NCBI RefSeq assembly: GCF_030269905.1
Contig: NZ_BSVC01000010.1
Location: forward strand, 62,001 to 126,000
Source of the DNA: Pelosinus sp. IPA-1
Lineage (GTDB): Bacteria > Bacillota > Negativicutes > DSM-13327
Length of the DNA: 64,000 nt
Reading direction: 5' to 3'
Positions 1-8,581 of this stretch are shown here, piece by piece. Below the pieces are notes generated by a model. It was not told the DNA's origin and made no database searches. It worked only from the letters and a program-made list of their open reading frames with translations. Made by a program: the position numbers and the translations under genes. The number at the start of each line of letters is the position of its first letter. The first letter of the stretch is position 1.

Positions 1-16
1 AGCTAAAAATACCTAT

Positions 17-62
17 TATAAAGAAGAGCAGGCAACCGATTGGTTGCCTGCTCTTCTTTATA
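17..62 (-). terminator. perfect 21-bp hairpin, duplicated terminator
   Basis: Arms 17-37 and 42-62 are perfectly complementary with a 4-nt loop. The same structure, slightly diverged, sits at 1150-1195 overlapping the stop codon of the NlpC/P60 gene there. This one is therefore probably the terminator of a lost paralogue. Confidence 0.8.
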
Positions 63-85
63 ATACTCGTTTACGCCGTAATTTT
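58..85 (-). pseudogene. 3' remnant of an NlpC/P60 gene
   Basis: Read on the minus strand, the bases just upstream of the hairpin match the last codons of the NlpC/P60 gene at 1191-1754 (YG, then KRVL and stop), with one base missing that breaks the frame. Similarity fades beyond about 85. I read this as the decayed tail of a tandem duplicate whose body has been lost. The match is short, so confidence is moderate. Confidence 0.5.
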
Positions 86-249
86 CATTATTAGCAATAT
101 GAACTATATATTAAAGTATATGAACATAGATAACTTACCAGCTGAACTTATACTGTTTTATCTTTAAGGCTTCCTAAATACCTTATGTTGTTTTTTATAA
201 AGGAACTCCCCTACCGTCTTAAATTGTACTAGAAAAATAACACAAGTTC

Positions 250-292
250 TTCATAGGTCATTCATTAGATCTTCATATTATTTGGATATTAT
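250..292 (+). promoter_or_regulatory. TTCAY-repeat promoter, repeat protein gene
   Basis: TTCAT occurs at 250, 261 and 272 (11-bp period). Ten bases separate the last repeat from a -10 hexamer TATTAT at 287-292. This is the only plus-strand member of the family of promoters described in the findings. Confidence 0.8.
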
Positions 293-324
293 AGTGGTAA
301 TAAGACGTAAGGGGGAAATTAAAA

Positions 325-957
325 ATGAAAAAGACTTTAATAACCGCATCTTTATTAGTAATGAATGTAATGGGAGCAAGTATGGTTTCTGCGAATGAAA
401 TTCTTCCGGAAATAAACCCAATTAAACCTAGCATTGAGACCATCGCTAGTGGAAGCCAAAACAGTCGACAATATACCATGATTGATCACAATCCTGCACT
501 TTACAATAAGCAGGTAGTAGATGGTCGCACAATGGAAGGCTGGGTTAAAAACGATATAGTCACTACCAGAGTTAACGGGGTTATCACTAATTCCTATCCC
601 ATCAAGGGAGATCTTGAAACGACCGTTAGTGGTAGCCAAAACAGCCGACAATACACCGTGATTGACCACAATCCTATCCACTACACCAACAAGGTAGTTG
701 GCAAGCATGCGGTAGAATCCTGGGCTAAAAACGATGTAGTCACTACCAGAGTTGACGGCGTTGTCACTAATGCCTATCGCATCAATGAGGATTTTGAAAC
801 CATCGGTAGTGGTAGCAAAAACAGTCAGCAATATAGTGTGATTGACCACAACCCTACCCACTACAGCAAAAAAGCTATCGGCGGTCATACAGTAGAAGGC
901 TGGATGGCAAATAACGTAGTTAACACTAGAATTGACGGTGTTCCCTCCAAATACTAA
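325..957 (+). CDS. secreted protein with three 60-residue repeats
   Basis: This 210-residue protein is of unrecognised family. A signal peptide covers about residues 1-23 (MKK, hydrophobic core, VSA-N cleavage). The mature part is almost entirely three tandem repeats with an exact 60-residue period, starting near residues 38, 98 and 158. Each contains SGSxNSxQY, then VIDHNPxHY, a Gly-rich turn, EGW/ESW, a KND/ANN-VV-TR segment and a DGV turn. No cysteines or membrane segments follow the signal peptide, so it is probably periplasmic or released. A GGGGG-type ribosome site lies about 8 nt before the ATG. It has its own TTCAY-repeat promoter and terminator, so it is a monocistronic member of the presumed stress regulon. 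Function unknown; the conserved Asp-His-Asn triad per repeat could bind a ligand or metal, but that is speculation. Confidence 0.85.
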   Translation: MKKTLITASLLVMNVMGASMVSANEILPEINPIKPSIETIASGSQNSRQYTMIDHNPALYNKQVVDGRTMEGWVKNDIVTTRVNGVITNSYPIKGDLETTVSGSQNSRQYTVIDHNPIHYTNKVVGKHAVESWAKNDVVTTRVDGVVTNAYRINEDFETIGSGSKNSQQYSVIDHNPTHYSKKAIGGHTVEGWMANNVVNTRIDGVPSKY

Positions 958-972
958 ATTCAATACATAGCT

Positions 973-1012
973 GAACCACTCTATCGTGAAATATGATAGA
1001 GTGGTTCTATTA
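973..1012 (+). terminator. terminator of the repeat-protein gene
   Basis: A 13-bp stem (973-985 with 995-1007) and a 9-nt loop are followed by a T-rich stretch, 15 nt after the stop codon at 957. Confidence 0.8.
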
Positions 1013-1149
1013 TATTTATATTCATAATAAGGTCAGGAAAATCTAGGCATCTTACCATTAGTTATTTTTGAATGCCTATGCGCTGCTTTTATCGAATCTT
1101 AAATCGAACCATTTACTAAATAAGATGCTATTTTTTTCAGATGGCTACT

Positions 1150-1195
1150 TATAAAGAAGATCAGGCAGCCATTGGGCTGCCTGATCTTCTTTATA
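1150..1195 (-). terminator. terminator of NlpC/P60 gene
   Basis: Perfect 21-bp stem (1150-1170 with 1175-1195), loop of 4 nt, overlapping the stop codon at 1191-1193. Homologous to the hairpin at 17-62. Confidence 0.8.
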
Positions 1196-1754
1196 ATACT
1201 CGTTTCGCACCATAATATCGCTGTACAAAATAACTATCATTCATATCCCCAATAGCGACTACGCCTTTGGAAAAGGAGGTATGAATAAATTTATCCCGGC
1301 CAATGTAAATCCCCACATGAGATGCACCTGGTTCATAGGTAGTAAAATACACTAAATCTCCCGGCTGCAGGGAAGCTGGCGATACGGTTCTGCCAACTAA
1401 AAACTGTAAATCAGCGGTTCGCGGCAAATTGATACCAGCTTGCCTGTACACATATTGCACTAATCCGGAACAATCAAATCCCTGAGCAGGCGAGGCTCCT
1501 CCCCACACTACTGGTTGACCAAGCATACTGCTGGCAATAGTCAATATTTGTGCCGACTGTCCAGACTGAGCAGTTGGCAGAGCAGCAGATCGAGCTGCAA
1601 TCTGCTGCTCATCTGCTACTGGCATAGTAGCGCCTGTTACTATGGAATCCAAGGACTGCATAAACGCACTATAACTAGAGTTCGGAGAAGCCTGAACCAC
1701 TCCTGTACCGCTAAAAAGAATCCCGGCAAATAGTATAACTATCCATCTATTCAT
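1191..1754 (-). CDS. secreted NlpC/P60 peptidoglycan endopeptidase
   Basis: This 187-residue protein is predicted to cleave peptide stems of peptidoglycan in the periplasm. A signal peptide covers residues 1-22. A linker follows, then an NlpC/P60 domain from about residue 70 to the end. The catalytic triad can be assigned: Cys95 in DCSG, His146 in SHVGIYIG and His158 in FIHTS. There is no separate wall-binding domain. It is the last gene of the minus-strand unit that starts with the TolC-like gene, 27 nt after the Met/His-rich lipoprotein gene, so it is probably co-transcribed with Cu/Ag efflux. A GGAGG site precedes the ATG at 1754. Its closest relative in the window is the hydrolase at 15298-15987. 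Confidence 0.9.
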   Translation of the reverse strand: MNRWIVILFAGILFSGTGVVQASPNSSYSAFMQSLDSIVTGATMPVADEQQIAARSAALPTAQSGQSAQILTIASSMLGQPVVWGGASPAQGFDCSGLVQYVYRQAGINLPRTADLQFLVGRTVSPASLQPGDLVYFTTYEPGASHVGIYIGRDKFIHTSFSKGVVAIGDMNDSYFVQRYYGAKRVL

Positions 1755-1781
1755 GATCTGCTTCTCCTCCCTGGTTAGTTA

Positions 1782-2261
1782 TCACTGGTGCTTCATGCTT
1801 TGCAAATCGGCTGTAGTTTGTTTCATAACCTCTTGCATCGTCTTCACTTTACTTTCCATGGCGCTAGGATCTATTTTACCAGAATTAACGGTATTCTTAA
1901 TATCACCAGCCGCTTTACGCAAGCTGTCTTTTAGACCGTTATCCATCATGTGTGGCATGATTTTTTCTGTAGTGCTTGCCAGTTGTCCTGCGGTTTTTTG
2001 AGCTTCCATAGTCTGGCCAGCTTTCACCTGTTTCATTACATCCTGCAATTGTTGATCCATGTCTTTCATTATAGGCATAGGATCTCCTTTCGGCATTGAC
2101 ATATTTTCATGCCCTGACATATCCATACCCTCATGACCAGATTTTTGTTGACTAGCAGGCGGCTGAGATGCCGCTTGTTTTTCACTAGAACTGCAACCAG
2201 TTATCAGTGCCAATACCACCGTCATGGACACAATGCCTACTACGACTTTATTTTTTTTCAT
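1782..2261 (-). CDS. Met/His-rich lipoprotein, probable Cu/Ag binder
   Basis: This 159-residue protein has a lipoprotein signal: the lipobox LITGC puts the acylated Cys at residue 23. Residues 42-66 are a Met/His cluster (HEGMDMSGHENMSMPKGDPM), typical of periplasmic Cu(I)/Ag(I)-binding segments. The rest is alpha-helical and charged with further Met pairs (HMM, near residue 103). It lies 26 nt downstream of cusA and upstream of the NlpC/P60 gene, so it is probably a periplasmic metal carrier or buffer for the pump, a functional analogue of CusF but not of its fold. The family is not recognised with certainty. Confidence 0.8.
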   Translation of the reverse strand: MKKNKVVVGIVSMTVVLALITGCSSSEKQAASQPPASQQKSGHEGMDMSGHENMSMPKGDPMPIMKDMDQQLQDVMKQVKAGQTMEAQKTAGQLASTTEKIMPHMMDNGLKDSLRKAAGDIKNTVNSGKIDPSAMESKVKTMQEVMKQTTADLQSMKHQ

Positions 2262-2287
2262 TTTAAAAGCCTCCTAATTATTATCAA

Positions 2288-5200
2288 TTATTTTTCAATG
2301 GAACTTGCCGATGCCTTAGCTCCCTGCTTACGCTCACGCCATTGATGCCATACTAAGTAAATACAAGGCAATACAATTAACGTCAGAATTGTCGAGGTTA
2401 CCAAACCACCAACAACTACAGTAGCCATGGGTCGTTGTACTTCCGCTCCAGTACCAGTGGAATAAATAAGGGGAAATAACCCTAAGCTAGCTACCAAAGC
2501 AGTAATCATAACTGGCCGTAGCCGTGTAATAGCTCCCTCAATAATTGCCTCTTCCAGCGATTTTTCTTCTCGAAGTGCTTTAATGTAAGTCACCATAATG
2601 ACACCATTCTGCACCGCAATACCGCATAGTGCGATAAAACCTACAGCCGCTGCCACCGTCATATAGGTGCCTGTAGCATAAATGGCCACAATGCCTCCTA
2701 CCAGCGAGAACGGAATATTCAGCATGATGAGAAAGGCATCATCAGCGGATTTAAAGCTCATATACAGCAAGAAGAAGGTAAGGACGATGACTGCTGGCAC
2801 TACCATTCCGAGACGTGCTTTCGCCCGTTGTTGATTTTCGTACTGCCCAGTCCATTTCAGGGAATAACCTGGTGGTAAGTCGACCTTCTCTTTAATGACT
2901 TTAGAGGCTTCATCGACAAAACTGACCACATCTCTGTCCTTGGTATTCATCTGAACAATGATGCGATAAATGCCATTTTCACTGCTGATCATGGATGGAC
3001 CATCGACAACTTGAAATTTGGCTACATCGCCTAATGGTACATAAGCACCGCCAGCTGCTGAAGCAGTAGCTCCTTTAGCCGCCCCACTGCTACCCATACC
3101 ACTATCGGCTGCCTTAGCACCACCACCAGTCACTGGAATCAAAATGTTTTGCATGGCGTCAATTTTTTCACGATTTTCCCGGCTATAACGCACCAACACA
3201 TCAAACCGCTTTTTTCCTTCTACAGTAGTAGTGGCCCTTTTACCACCTATCGCCAGTTCTATGGCGTCTTCTACGTCACCAACGTTAAGACCATAGCGGG
3301 CCACTTTTTCCCGGTCCATTTGTATTTCCAAATAAGGCGCTCCAAAAACCCGCTCAGCATACAAGTCACTCGCTCCAGGAACATCCCCTAGCGCTTTTTC
3401 AATTTCAGAAGCTTTTTGCTGTAAGACCTTCAGATCTTCCCCATACAACTTGATACCTAATTCTGTCCGCACACCTGTTGTCAACATTGACAAACGGCCG
3501 GCAATCGGTTGAGTAATAGCTAGATTTAGTCCAGGAACACTAGCTAATTTATTCGTCATTTCTTCTTTAATGGCTTCTTTGGTCATACCAGGACGCCACT
3601 GTTCTTTCGGCTTTAACGTAACAACTGTCTCAATCATATTAACCGGGGCTGGATCCAAAGCCGATTCCGCTCGCCCCACTTTCCCCACGGACATATCAAT
3701 TTCCGGTATTTCCATAATTAGCTTATCCATGGTCTTAGCCGATTCTACCGCCTGCGTCAAGGATACGCTGGGCAGCATGGTCGGCATGACCAAAAAGGTT
3801 CCTTCATCCAGTTCCGGCATAAAGGTAGTTCCAATCAGTGGCAATAAGGAGAATCCAGCAATAATCACCACTACAGCCATCGTAATTGTTGCCTTTTTAT
3901 ACTTCATAACTTTCTTCAGCAATGGTACATATAGCTCATGCATTTTAGCTACGATCCAAGTGTCTTCTTCTTTGATTTTTCCCTTCAATAGCAAGGTGCA
4001 TAATACAGGTACCACCGTGAAGGCTAATAGAAGTGACCCCGTCATGGCAAAGGATTTTGCAAAGGCCATAGGAGTATACATTTTCCCCTCTGTCCCAGTC
4101 ATAGTAAACACTGGCAGGAAGGTCACAATGATAATTGTGATGGAGAAGAAGATGGGCGCAGCCACTTCTTTCGCCGCTTCCAAAGTCACATCCACAATAT
4201 TTCGTCGACCGCCATTCTCCGCCAGATGCCGATAAACATTTTCGACCATAACAATAGCCGCATCGGTCATAACTCCAATTCCAATAGCAATGCCCCCCAA
4301 GGACATCAGGTTTGCTGATAAATGGATACCTTTCATTGCAATCAAAGCAATGAGGATCCCAATCGGGATGGCACTTGTTACAATAATACTTGATCGCCAA
4401 TTTCCTAAAAAGGCCAGAACGATAATAGATACCAGAACAAATTCTTCAATCAATGCTCGCTTAAGAGTATTAACCGCATTTTTCACCAGCTCTGTCTGAT
4501 CGTAGTAAGGAACAATGCGCATCCCCTGAGGCAGAGTTGGCTGAATTTCAGCAATTTTTCCTTTTACTTGGTCAATGACATTCAATGTATTTTCGCCCAT
4601 GCGTTGAATGATAATACCACCAGCGGCCTCATAACCATCCTTAGTCAGTACACCACGGCGAAAATCTGGTCCAGTTGTTACTCTCGCCACATCTTTCACA
4701 TAGATGGGGATATTATTGTTTTGAGTGATAACAATATTTTTGATATCCTCAATGGACTGCACTAACCCAAGACCACGAATGACAAATTCTTGACCATTTT
4801 GTTCCACAACTTTGGCACCAACGTTGGCATTATTGGCCCCAATCGCACCAAATACCTGGCCAACAGAAATTCTGTATGATTTCATTAAATTAGGATCTAA
4901 ATTCACTTGATATTGCAGAACATAACCACCAATACTAGCCACCTCGGCTACACCAGGAACGGCACTTAATTGAGGTTTAATAAAAAAATCCTGTACCGTC
5001 CGTACATCCGCTAGATTATGACGATCACTTTCAATCGTATACATGAAGACTTGCCCCATAGGAGTACTAACAGGACCTAATGCAGGTTGCACTCCACTCG
5101 GTAGCTTAGGAATGGCTTGTTGTACCTTCTCGTTGACCACTTGCCGTGCAAAATAGGTATCTACGCCATCTTCAAAAATAACTGTTACCATGGAAAAGCC

Positions 5201-5464
5201 AAAGGAAGAATTAGATCGCACCTCTTTTACCTGTGGTAGCCCCCGCAAAGCCGTTTCCAAAGGATAGGTTACCTGATCTTGCACTTCCTGCGGGCCGCGT
5301 CCCATCCAGTCGGCATACACCAGTACCTGATTTTCACTTAAATCGGGAAAGGCATCTATGGGGGTATCCTGAACTGTAAAGACACCCCAAATGATAATGA
5401 GCACTGACAAAGCAATAATAATCACTCTGTTCTTCAGCGAAAACTCAATTAATTTATCTAACAT
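2288..5464 (-). CDS. cusA: CusA-like heavy-metal RND efflux pump
   Basis: This 1058-residue inner-membrane proton/metal antiporter of the HME-RND family has twelve predicted membrane segments (first at about 12-30, a block at 340-495 and a block after 880). Asp401 in the DAAIVMVEN motif fits the proton-relay aspartate of TM4. The three methionines that in E. coli CusA form the Cu(I)/Ag(I) site have counterparts here: Met560 (FLVMPT), Met610 (PVNMIET) and Met660 (RLSMLTT). Cu/Ag specificity is therefore more likely than Zn/Co/Cd. Odd point: residues about 780-807 are a Gly/Ala/Ser-rich insertion not usual at this place. It is followed by VPLGDVA, where the family resumes. It is 10 nt downstream of cusB. 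Confidence 0.95.
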   Translation of the reverse strand: MLDKLIEFSLKNRVIIIALSVLIIIWGVFTVQDTPIDAFPDLSENQVLVYADWMGRGPQEVQDQVTYPLETALRGLPQVKEVRSNSSFGFSMVTVIFEDGVDTYFARQVVNEKVQQAIPKLPSGVQPALGPVSTPMGQVFMYTIESDRHNLADVRTVQDFFIKPQLSAVPGVAEVASIGGYVLQYQVNLDPNLMKSYRISVGQVFGAIGANNANVGAKVVEQNGQEFVIRGLGLVQSIEDIKNIVITQNNNIPIYVKDVARVTTGPDFRRGVLTKDGYEAAGGIIIQRMGENTLNVIDQVKGKIAEIQPTLPQGMRIVPYYDQTELVKNAVNTLKRALIEEFVLVSIIVLAFLGNWRSSIIVTSAIPIGILIALIAMKGIHLSANLMSLGGIAIGIGVMTDAAIVMVENVYRHLAENGGRRNIVDVTLEAAKEVAAPIFFSITIIIVTFLPVFTMTGTEGKMYTPMAFAKSFAMTGSLLLAFTVVPVLCTLLLKGKIKEEDTWIVAKMHELYVPLLKKVMKYKKATITMAVVVIIAGFSLLPLIGTTFMPELDEGTFLVMPTMLPSVSLTQAVESAKTMDKLIMEIPEIDMSVGKVGRAESALDPAPVNMIETVVTLKPKEQWRPGMTKEAIKEEMTNKLASVPGLNLAITQPIAGRLSMLTTGVRTELGIKLYGEDLKVLQQKASEIEKALGDVPGASDLYAERVFGAPYLEIQMDREKVARYGLNVGDVEDAIELAIGGKRATTTVEGKKRFDVLVRYSRENREKIDAMQNILIPVTGGGAKAADSGMGSSGAAKGATASAAGGAYVPLGDVAKFQVVDGPSMISSENGIYRIIVQMNTKDRDVVSFVDEASKVIKEKVDLPPGYSLKWTGQYENQQRAKARLGMVVPAVIVLTFFLLYMSFKSADDAFLIMLNIPFSLVGGIVAIYATGTYMTVAAAVGFIALCGIAVQNGVIMVTYIKALREEKSLEEAIIEGAITRLRPVMITALVASLGLFPLIYSTGTGAEVQRPMATVVVGGLVTSTILTLIVLPCIYLVWHQWRERKQGAKASASSIEK

Positions 5465-5474
5465 ATTGCACCCC

Positions 5475-6644
5475 CTACATCTTCATGCCGGCCATACTGC
5501 CGCTGCCTAACTGAGTCTGGGAGTCAATGAGGAAGGTAGCAGCTGTAACCACCGCTTCGCCAGGCGCAAGCCCGGAGAGGATTTGGATATAACCATCCGC
5601 TTCCTTACCAATTACTACATCCCGTTTCACAAAGGTATCTTCTCCTTGTGCCACAAATACCACCTTGCGGGTACCAGTGTCAAGTAGGCTAGATTCTGGC
5701 ACAACCAGTGTTTCACCCAATGGTACGTTGATGGCGGCATTGACAAATAGATTTGGTTTCAGCCTACCACCCGGATTCCCCATAGCCACTCTAACCTTTA
5801 CCGTTCGGCTGCTATCATCTAAGATTGGGTTGATAAAAGTTACCTGTCCACTAAAAACTTCACCAGGGTAGGCATTACTTGTCACAGTAACCGGCTGCCC
5901 AACCTTAATATCAGCTAGATCTTTCTCATAAAGATCAGCGTACATCCAAACAGTAGACAAATCAGATAAGCCATATAACTTTTCTCCCGGCATAATGTAT
6001 GCGCCTGGCAATAGCAGTTTTTCCAAAACAGTACCACCGAATTGAGCATAAATCGTCATATGGTCATTTGCGCGGCGCGTCTGTTCCAGCTGGGCTACTG
6101 CCTCATCGGATACACCGAGTAGTTGCAATTTTCTGCGAGCTGCTTCTAATAATCGATTATTGATCTGCACCACATCTTTACCAGCTCCCTTGAGTTTCTG
6201 CACACTCTCCGAGGCCAGCAAATATTCCTCTTGCGCCGCTATATAAGTAGGACTATACACGGAGGCAATAGCCTGCCCTTCTTCAATGGTTTCACCATCA
6301 GCAGATACATACAGTTCATCTATCCTGCCTTCAACCCGAGAAGTAATATACGTTCGTCCGCTTTCATTCATCGCTATTTTACCAGTAGTCTTTATATCCT
6401 TAGCAAGGGCTTTTACTGTAGCTTGCGCTGTCTGCACTCCTGCCAACTGCCTAGCTTTTGCATCTAGTGTTACCGTATCTCCCATTGCCATAATAGAGCT
6501 GCCACTCATTTGATGAGCGGAATGATCCATCACTATTGGCTGTTTATTATGATTATAGGTATAATAACCTGCTGCACCAGCAACTAACACGCCAGCAGTC
6601 ACACCAATTATCAGTTTCTTTTTGCCCCCAAATCTTTCTATCAT
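5475..6644 (-). CDS. cusB: CusB-like periplasmic adaptor of RND pump
   Basis: This membrane-fusion protein links the RND pump to the outer-membrane channel. I place the start at the ATG at 6644 (389 residues) because AGGAAGAGG lies a few bases upstream; an in-frame ATG at 6671 lacks that spacing. A signal anchor or signal peptide (about residues 7-28) is followed by a His/Met motif (HSAHQMSGSSIMAMGD) resembling the N-terminal metal-binding methionines of CusB. Next come barrel-sandwich and helical hairpin segments (EGQAIASVYSPTY, then coiled coil) and a beta-barrel domain. The end is again Met-rich (GSMAGMKM). It sits between cusA and the TolC-like gene with only short gaps, as in classical cus operons. 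Confidence 0.93.
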   Translation of the reverse strand: MIERFGGKKKLIIGVTAGVLVAGAAGYYTYNHNKQPIVMDHSAHQMSGSSIMAMGDTVTLDAKARQLAGVQTAQATVKALAKDIKTTGKIAMNESGRTYITSRVEGRIDELYVSADGETIEEGQAIASVYSPTYIAAQEEYLLASESVQKLKGAGKDVVQINNRLLEAARRKLQLLGVSDEAVAQLEQTRRANDHMTIYAQFGGTVLEKLLLPGAYIMPGEKLYGLSDLSTVWMYADLYEKDLADIKVGQPVTVTSNAYPGEVFSGQVTFINPILDDSSRTVKVRVAMGNPGGRLKPNLFVNAAINVPLGETLVVPESSLLDTGTRKVVFVAQGEDTFVKRDVVIGKEADGYIQILSGLAPGEAVVTAATFLIDSQTQLGSGSMAGMKM

Positions 6645-6674
6645 GCTACCTCTTCCTTTCATCCAGATCATTCA

Positions 6675-7973
6675 TTACGGCTCTAACCCGCTGTTAAATA
6701 ACGGTTTACCTACGGCTTTCTCTAAATTCGCAGCCGCTTTTTCATAATTGATTCGCGCCTTATAGTAATCTAATCGCACATTACGGAGGGAATTAAGGCT
6801 ATCCAGAACAGCCATGAAATCGACTTTACCGTTGGTATAGCTCACAACTCCGGCTTGATAAGTTTGCTCAGCTTGGGGAATTACTGTATTTTTATACAGA
6901 TCAATCTGGCGCCAAGCAGTCTGTGCTTCGGCTAGCGCCATTTGTAAATCCAAACCGGTCATATTTTGCATATTGGTTAGTGAAGCCTGTGCTGCATCTA
7001 AGTTAGCGGAAGCGGATTTAATTTCTGCTTTGTTTTTTCCTTGCCAAATTGGCAACATCACCATAAATTCCATTTTCCAAGTATCAGGTGCTGTCTCCAT
7101 TTCAGTTTGCTTTCTATCTTTATAGCCAATGCTGAGTTGATAATCTGGTAGTTGTTGCTTTTTCGCCAATTCAACACCATTCTTTGCCATTTCTACTTGC
7201 CGTTCCATGCTCACAACAGTTGGCTTACCTGTTTGGGCTTCTGTTTGCAATTTGGCCAAATCAAAATTAGGAGGCGGCGCGCTGAATTCTTCTTTCACCG
7301 CTAGTGGTGTATCGGCTTTACGGCCAATGACAGTATTAATTTTCGCTTTTGCTACTGCTGACATAGATGCCATACTTAACAAATCGGTAGTCATTTTAGA
7401 GAACTCAGTTTGGGCCCGCAAGGTATCTTGCAGAGGTACCATTCCTGTGGAATAATTAACTTGGGCAATCTGAACTAGCTGCCCCATAAGTTGCTGATTT
7501 TCCTTACCAATCTCCAGCGCTTTATCGGCATAGAGCAGGTCATAATAGGCCATTTTGGCCGTAGTATAGACCTCCATCTGCTTATCTTGGTAATTTGCTT
7601 TGGCCATTTCCGCATCACTACCAGCCATTTTACCCATGGCTTTTAATTTGCCTGGATTCATAATTTCCTGGGTTAAAGTATATTCAGTCATCATAGCATC
7701 AAAGGGATTTAAGCTGCTCTTTGGTATGTCATCTTTCATAATCCCAAACTGCGGATTTGGTAAGGCTTTAGCCAGCGGGATGCGGGCTTGTTTTTCTTCC
7801 CAGCGTTTTTGGCTCTCAATGACAGCTGGATTATTCTTGACTGCAGTATCCACCACTTGCTTTAAAGACAGCGTTTCCTGATTCTCCGCTGCCATAACTG
7901 GTGCCATCAATCCCAATACGAACACTGCGGTCAAGGGTAATGCTTTTTGTTGAAACCATTTTCTTATTTTCAT
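6675..7973 (-). CDS. CusC/TolC-family outer-membrane efflux channel
   Basis: Outer-membrane factor with two OEP repeats, the exit duct of the tripartite pump. The ATG at 7973 is preferred because GGGGG lies just upstream and the protein then starts MKIRKW with a normal signal peptide ending MAA-EN. An upstream in-frame ATG at 8045 would add 24 residues without a ribosome site. The mature protein is about 400 residues of long helices (AEMAKANYQDKQMEVYTTAK, ALAEAQTAWRQIDLYKN) and ends FNSGLEP. It is the first gene of the efflux unit, directly behind the four-repeat TTCAY promoter at 8060-8119. A TolC-type duct implies a true outer membrane. Confidence 0.92.
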   Translation of the reverse strand: MKIRKWFQQKALPLTAVFVLGLMAPVMAAENQETLSLKQVVDTAVKNNPAVIESQKRWEEKQARIPLAKALPNPQFGIMKDDIPKSSLNPFDAMMTEYTLTQEIMNPGKLKAMGKMAGSDAEMAKANYQDKQMEVYTTAKMAYYDLLYADKALEIGKENQQLMGQLVQIAQVNYSTGMVPLQDTLRAQTEFSKMTTDLLSMASMSAVAKAKINTVIGRKADTPLAVKEEFSAPPPNFDLAKLQTEAQTGKPTVVSMERQVEMAKNGVELAKKQQLPDYQLSIGYKDRKQTEMETAPDTWKMEFMVMLPIWQGKNKAEIKSASANLDAAQASLTNMQNMTGLDLQMALAEAQTAWRQIDLYKNTVIPQAEQTYQAGVVSYTNGKVDFMAVLDSLNSLRNVRLDYYKARINYEKAAANLEKAVGKPLFNSGLEP

Positions 7974-8059
7974 ATGTCCCCCTTTACGCCCCCACCTAGG
8001 GCCGTTAATGAAAAAATTATTTTTTATACTAAATTTAAAGCGCAATAATCCTGTTTACT

Positions 8060-8119
8060 ACTATACAGATAAGTTATGAAGAAGTTGTGAAGATCTCATG
8101 AAGATCCCATGAAGATCTA
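8060..8119 (-). promoter_or_regulatory. TTCAY-repeat promoter, efflux operon
   Basis: On the plus strand ATGAA/GTGAA repeats begin at 8076, 8087, 8098 and 8109 (11-bp period, continuing AGAAGTT or AGATCY). Ten bases away is the -10 hexamer, TATAGT on the minus strand (8060-8065). These are four near-perfect boxes, among the best in the window. Confidence 0.85.
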
Positions 8120-8258
8120 TATAATTTTTATCTATAGTCATGAATATCTGAAAGTCTTTATTATTTTTAGTCTTTAACCCTCTATTTCCCTGATTTGAAT
8201 GATCGAAACCACACAATACTCCCTCCCTATGCGTCATGAGGCATTATTTTGATTTTTA

Positions 8259-8354
8259 TCATTCTTCTTTGATAGATACCTCTTCAATTCGATTTAAAAG
8301 ATAATACCATAAATACCCAACCACTACCGATTGGATTATAAGTAATCCCAACAT
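8259..8354 (-). CDS. 31-residue membrane peptide
   Basis: A short frame encodes MLGLLIIQSVVVGYLWYYLL followed by a charged tail (NRIEEVSIKEE). It is a single transmembrane helix with an acidic cytoplasmic or periplasmic end. The start is supported by GAGGTGAAGGG upstream of the ATG. It has its own three-repeat TTCAY promoter about 30 nt upstream, which is strong evidence that it is expressed. Size and layout resemble small regulatory subunits of transporters (KdpF, AcrZ-like), so a role with the adjacent efflux pump is possible. No family is recognised. Confidence 0.65.
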   Translation of the reverse strand: MLGLLIIQSVVVGYLWYYLLNRIEEVSIKEE

Positions 8355-8386
8355 TGCCCTTCACCTCGTTCTTCTTTGCTATCAAT

Positions 8387-8435
8387 ATCATATCTAACTG
8401 TTGTGAAGATCTCATGAAGAAAGTTTGAAGAACTG
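8387..8435 (-). promoter_or_regulatory. TTCAY-repeat promoter, membrane peptide
   Basis: Repeats on the plus strand at 8403 (GTGAAGATCTC), 8414 (ATGAAGAAAGT) and 8425 (TTGAAGAACTG). The -10 hexamer TATGAT (minus strand) is at 8387-8392, exactly 10 nt from the first box. Confidence 0.82.
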
Positions 8436-8581
8436 ATGTTATTTATAATGACTTCACAACCTTCCTTATAATACAGGGAAGGTTCTTTCCTATTCGGAAA
8501 TAAAAACAGAGACGCAACCGAATGCGTCTCATGATAGATTTTCTATATAGTTTTGAACTACCTGCCTCGTTCTCACATGTA

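Noticed and set aside
355-963. Long open frame antisense to the 60-residue repeat gene
   Set aside because: It is a mirror of the repeat gene, with no ribosome site and no protein-like features; the plus-strand frame has a signal peptide, promoter and terminator.
8060-8119. Short regular repeats resembling a CRISPR-like array
   Set aside because: The 11-bp period, absence of unique spacers and constant link to a -10 box mark these as operator repeats, not CRISPR.
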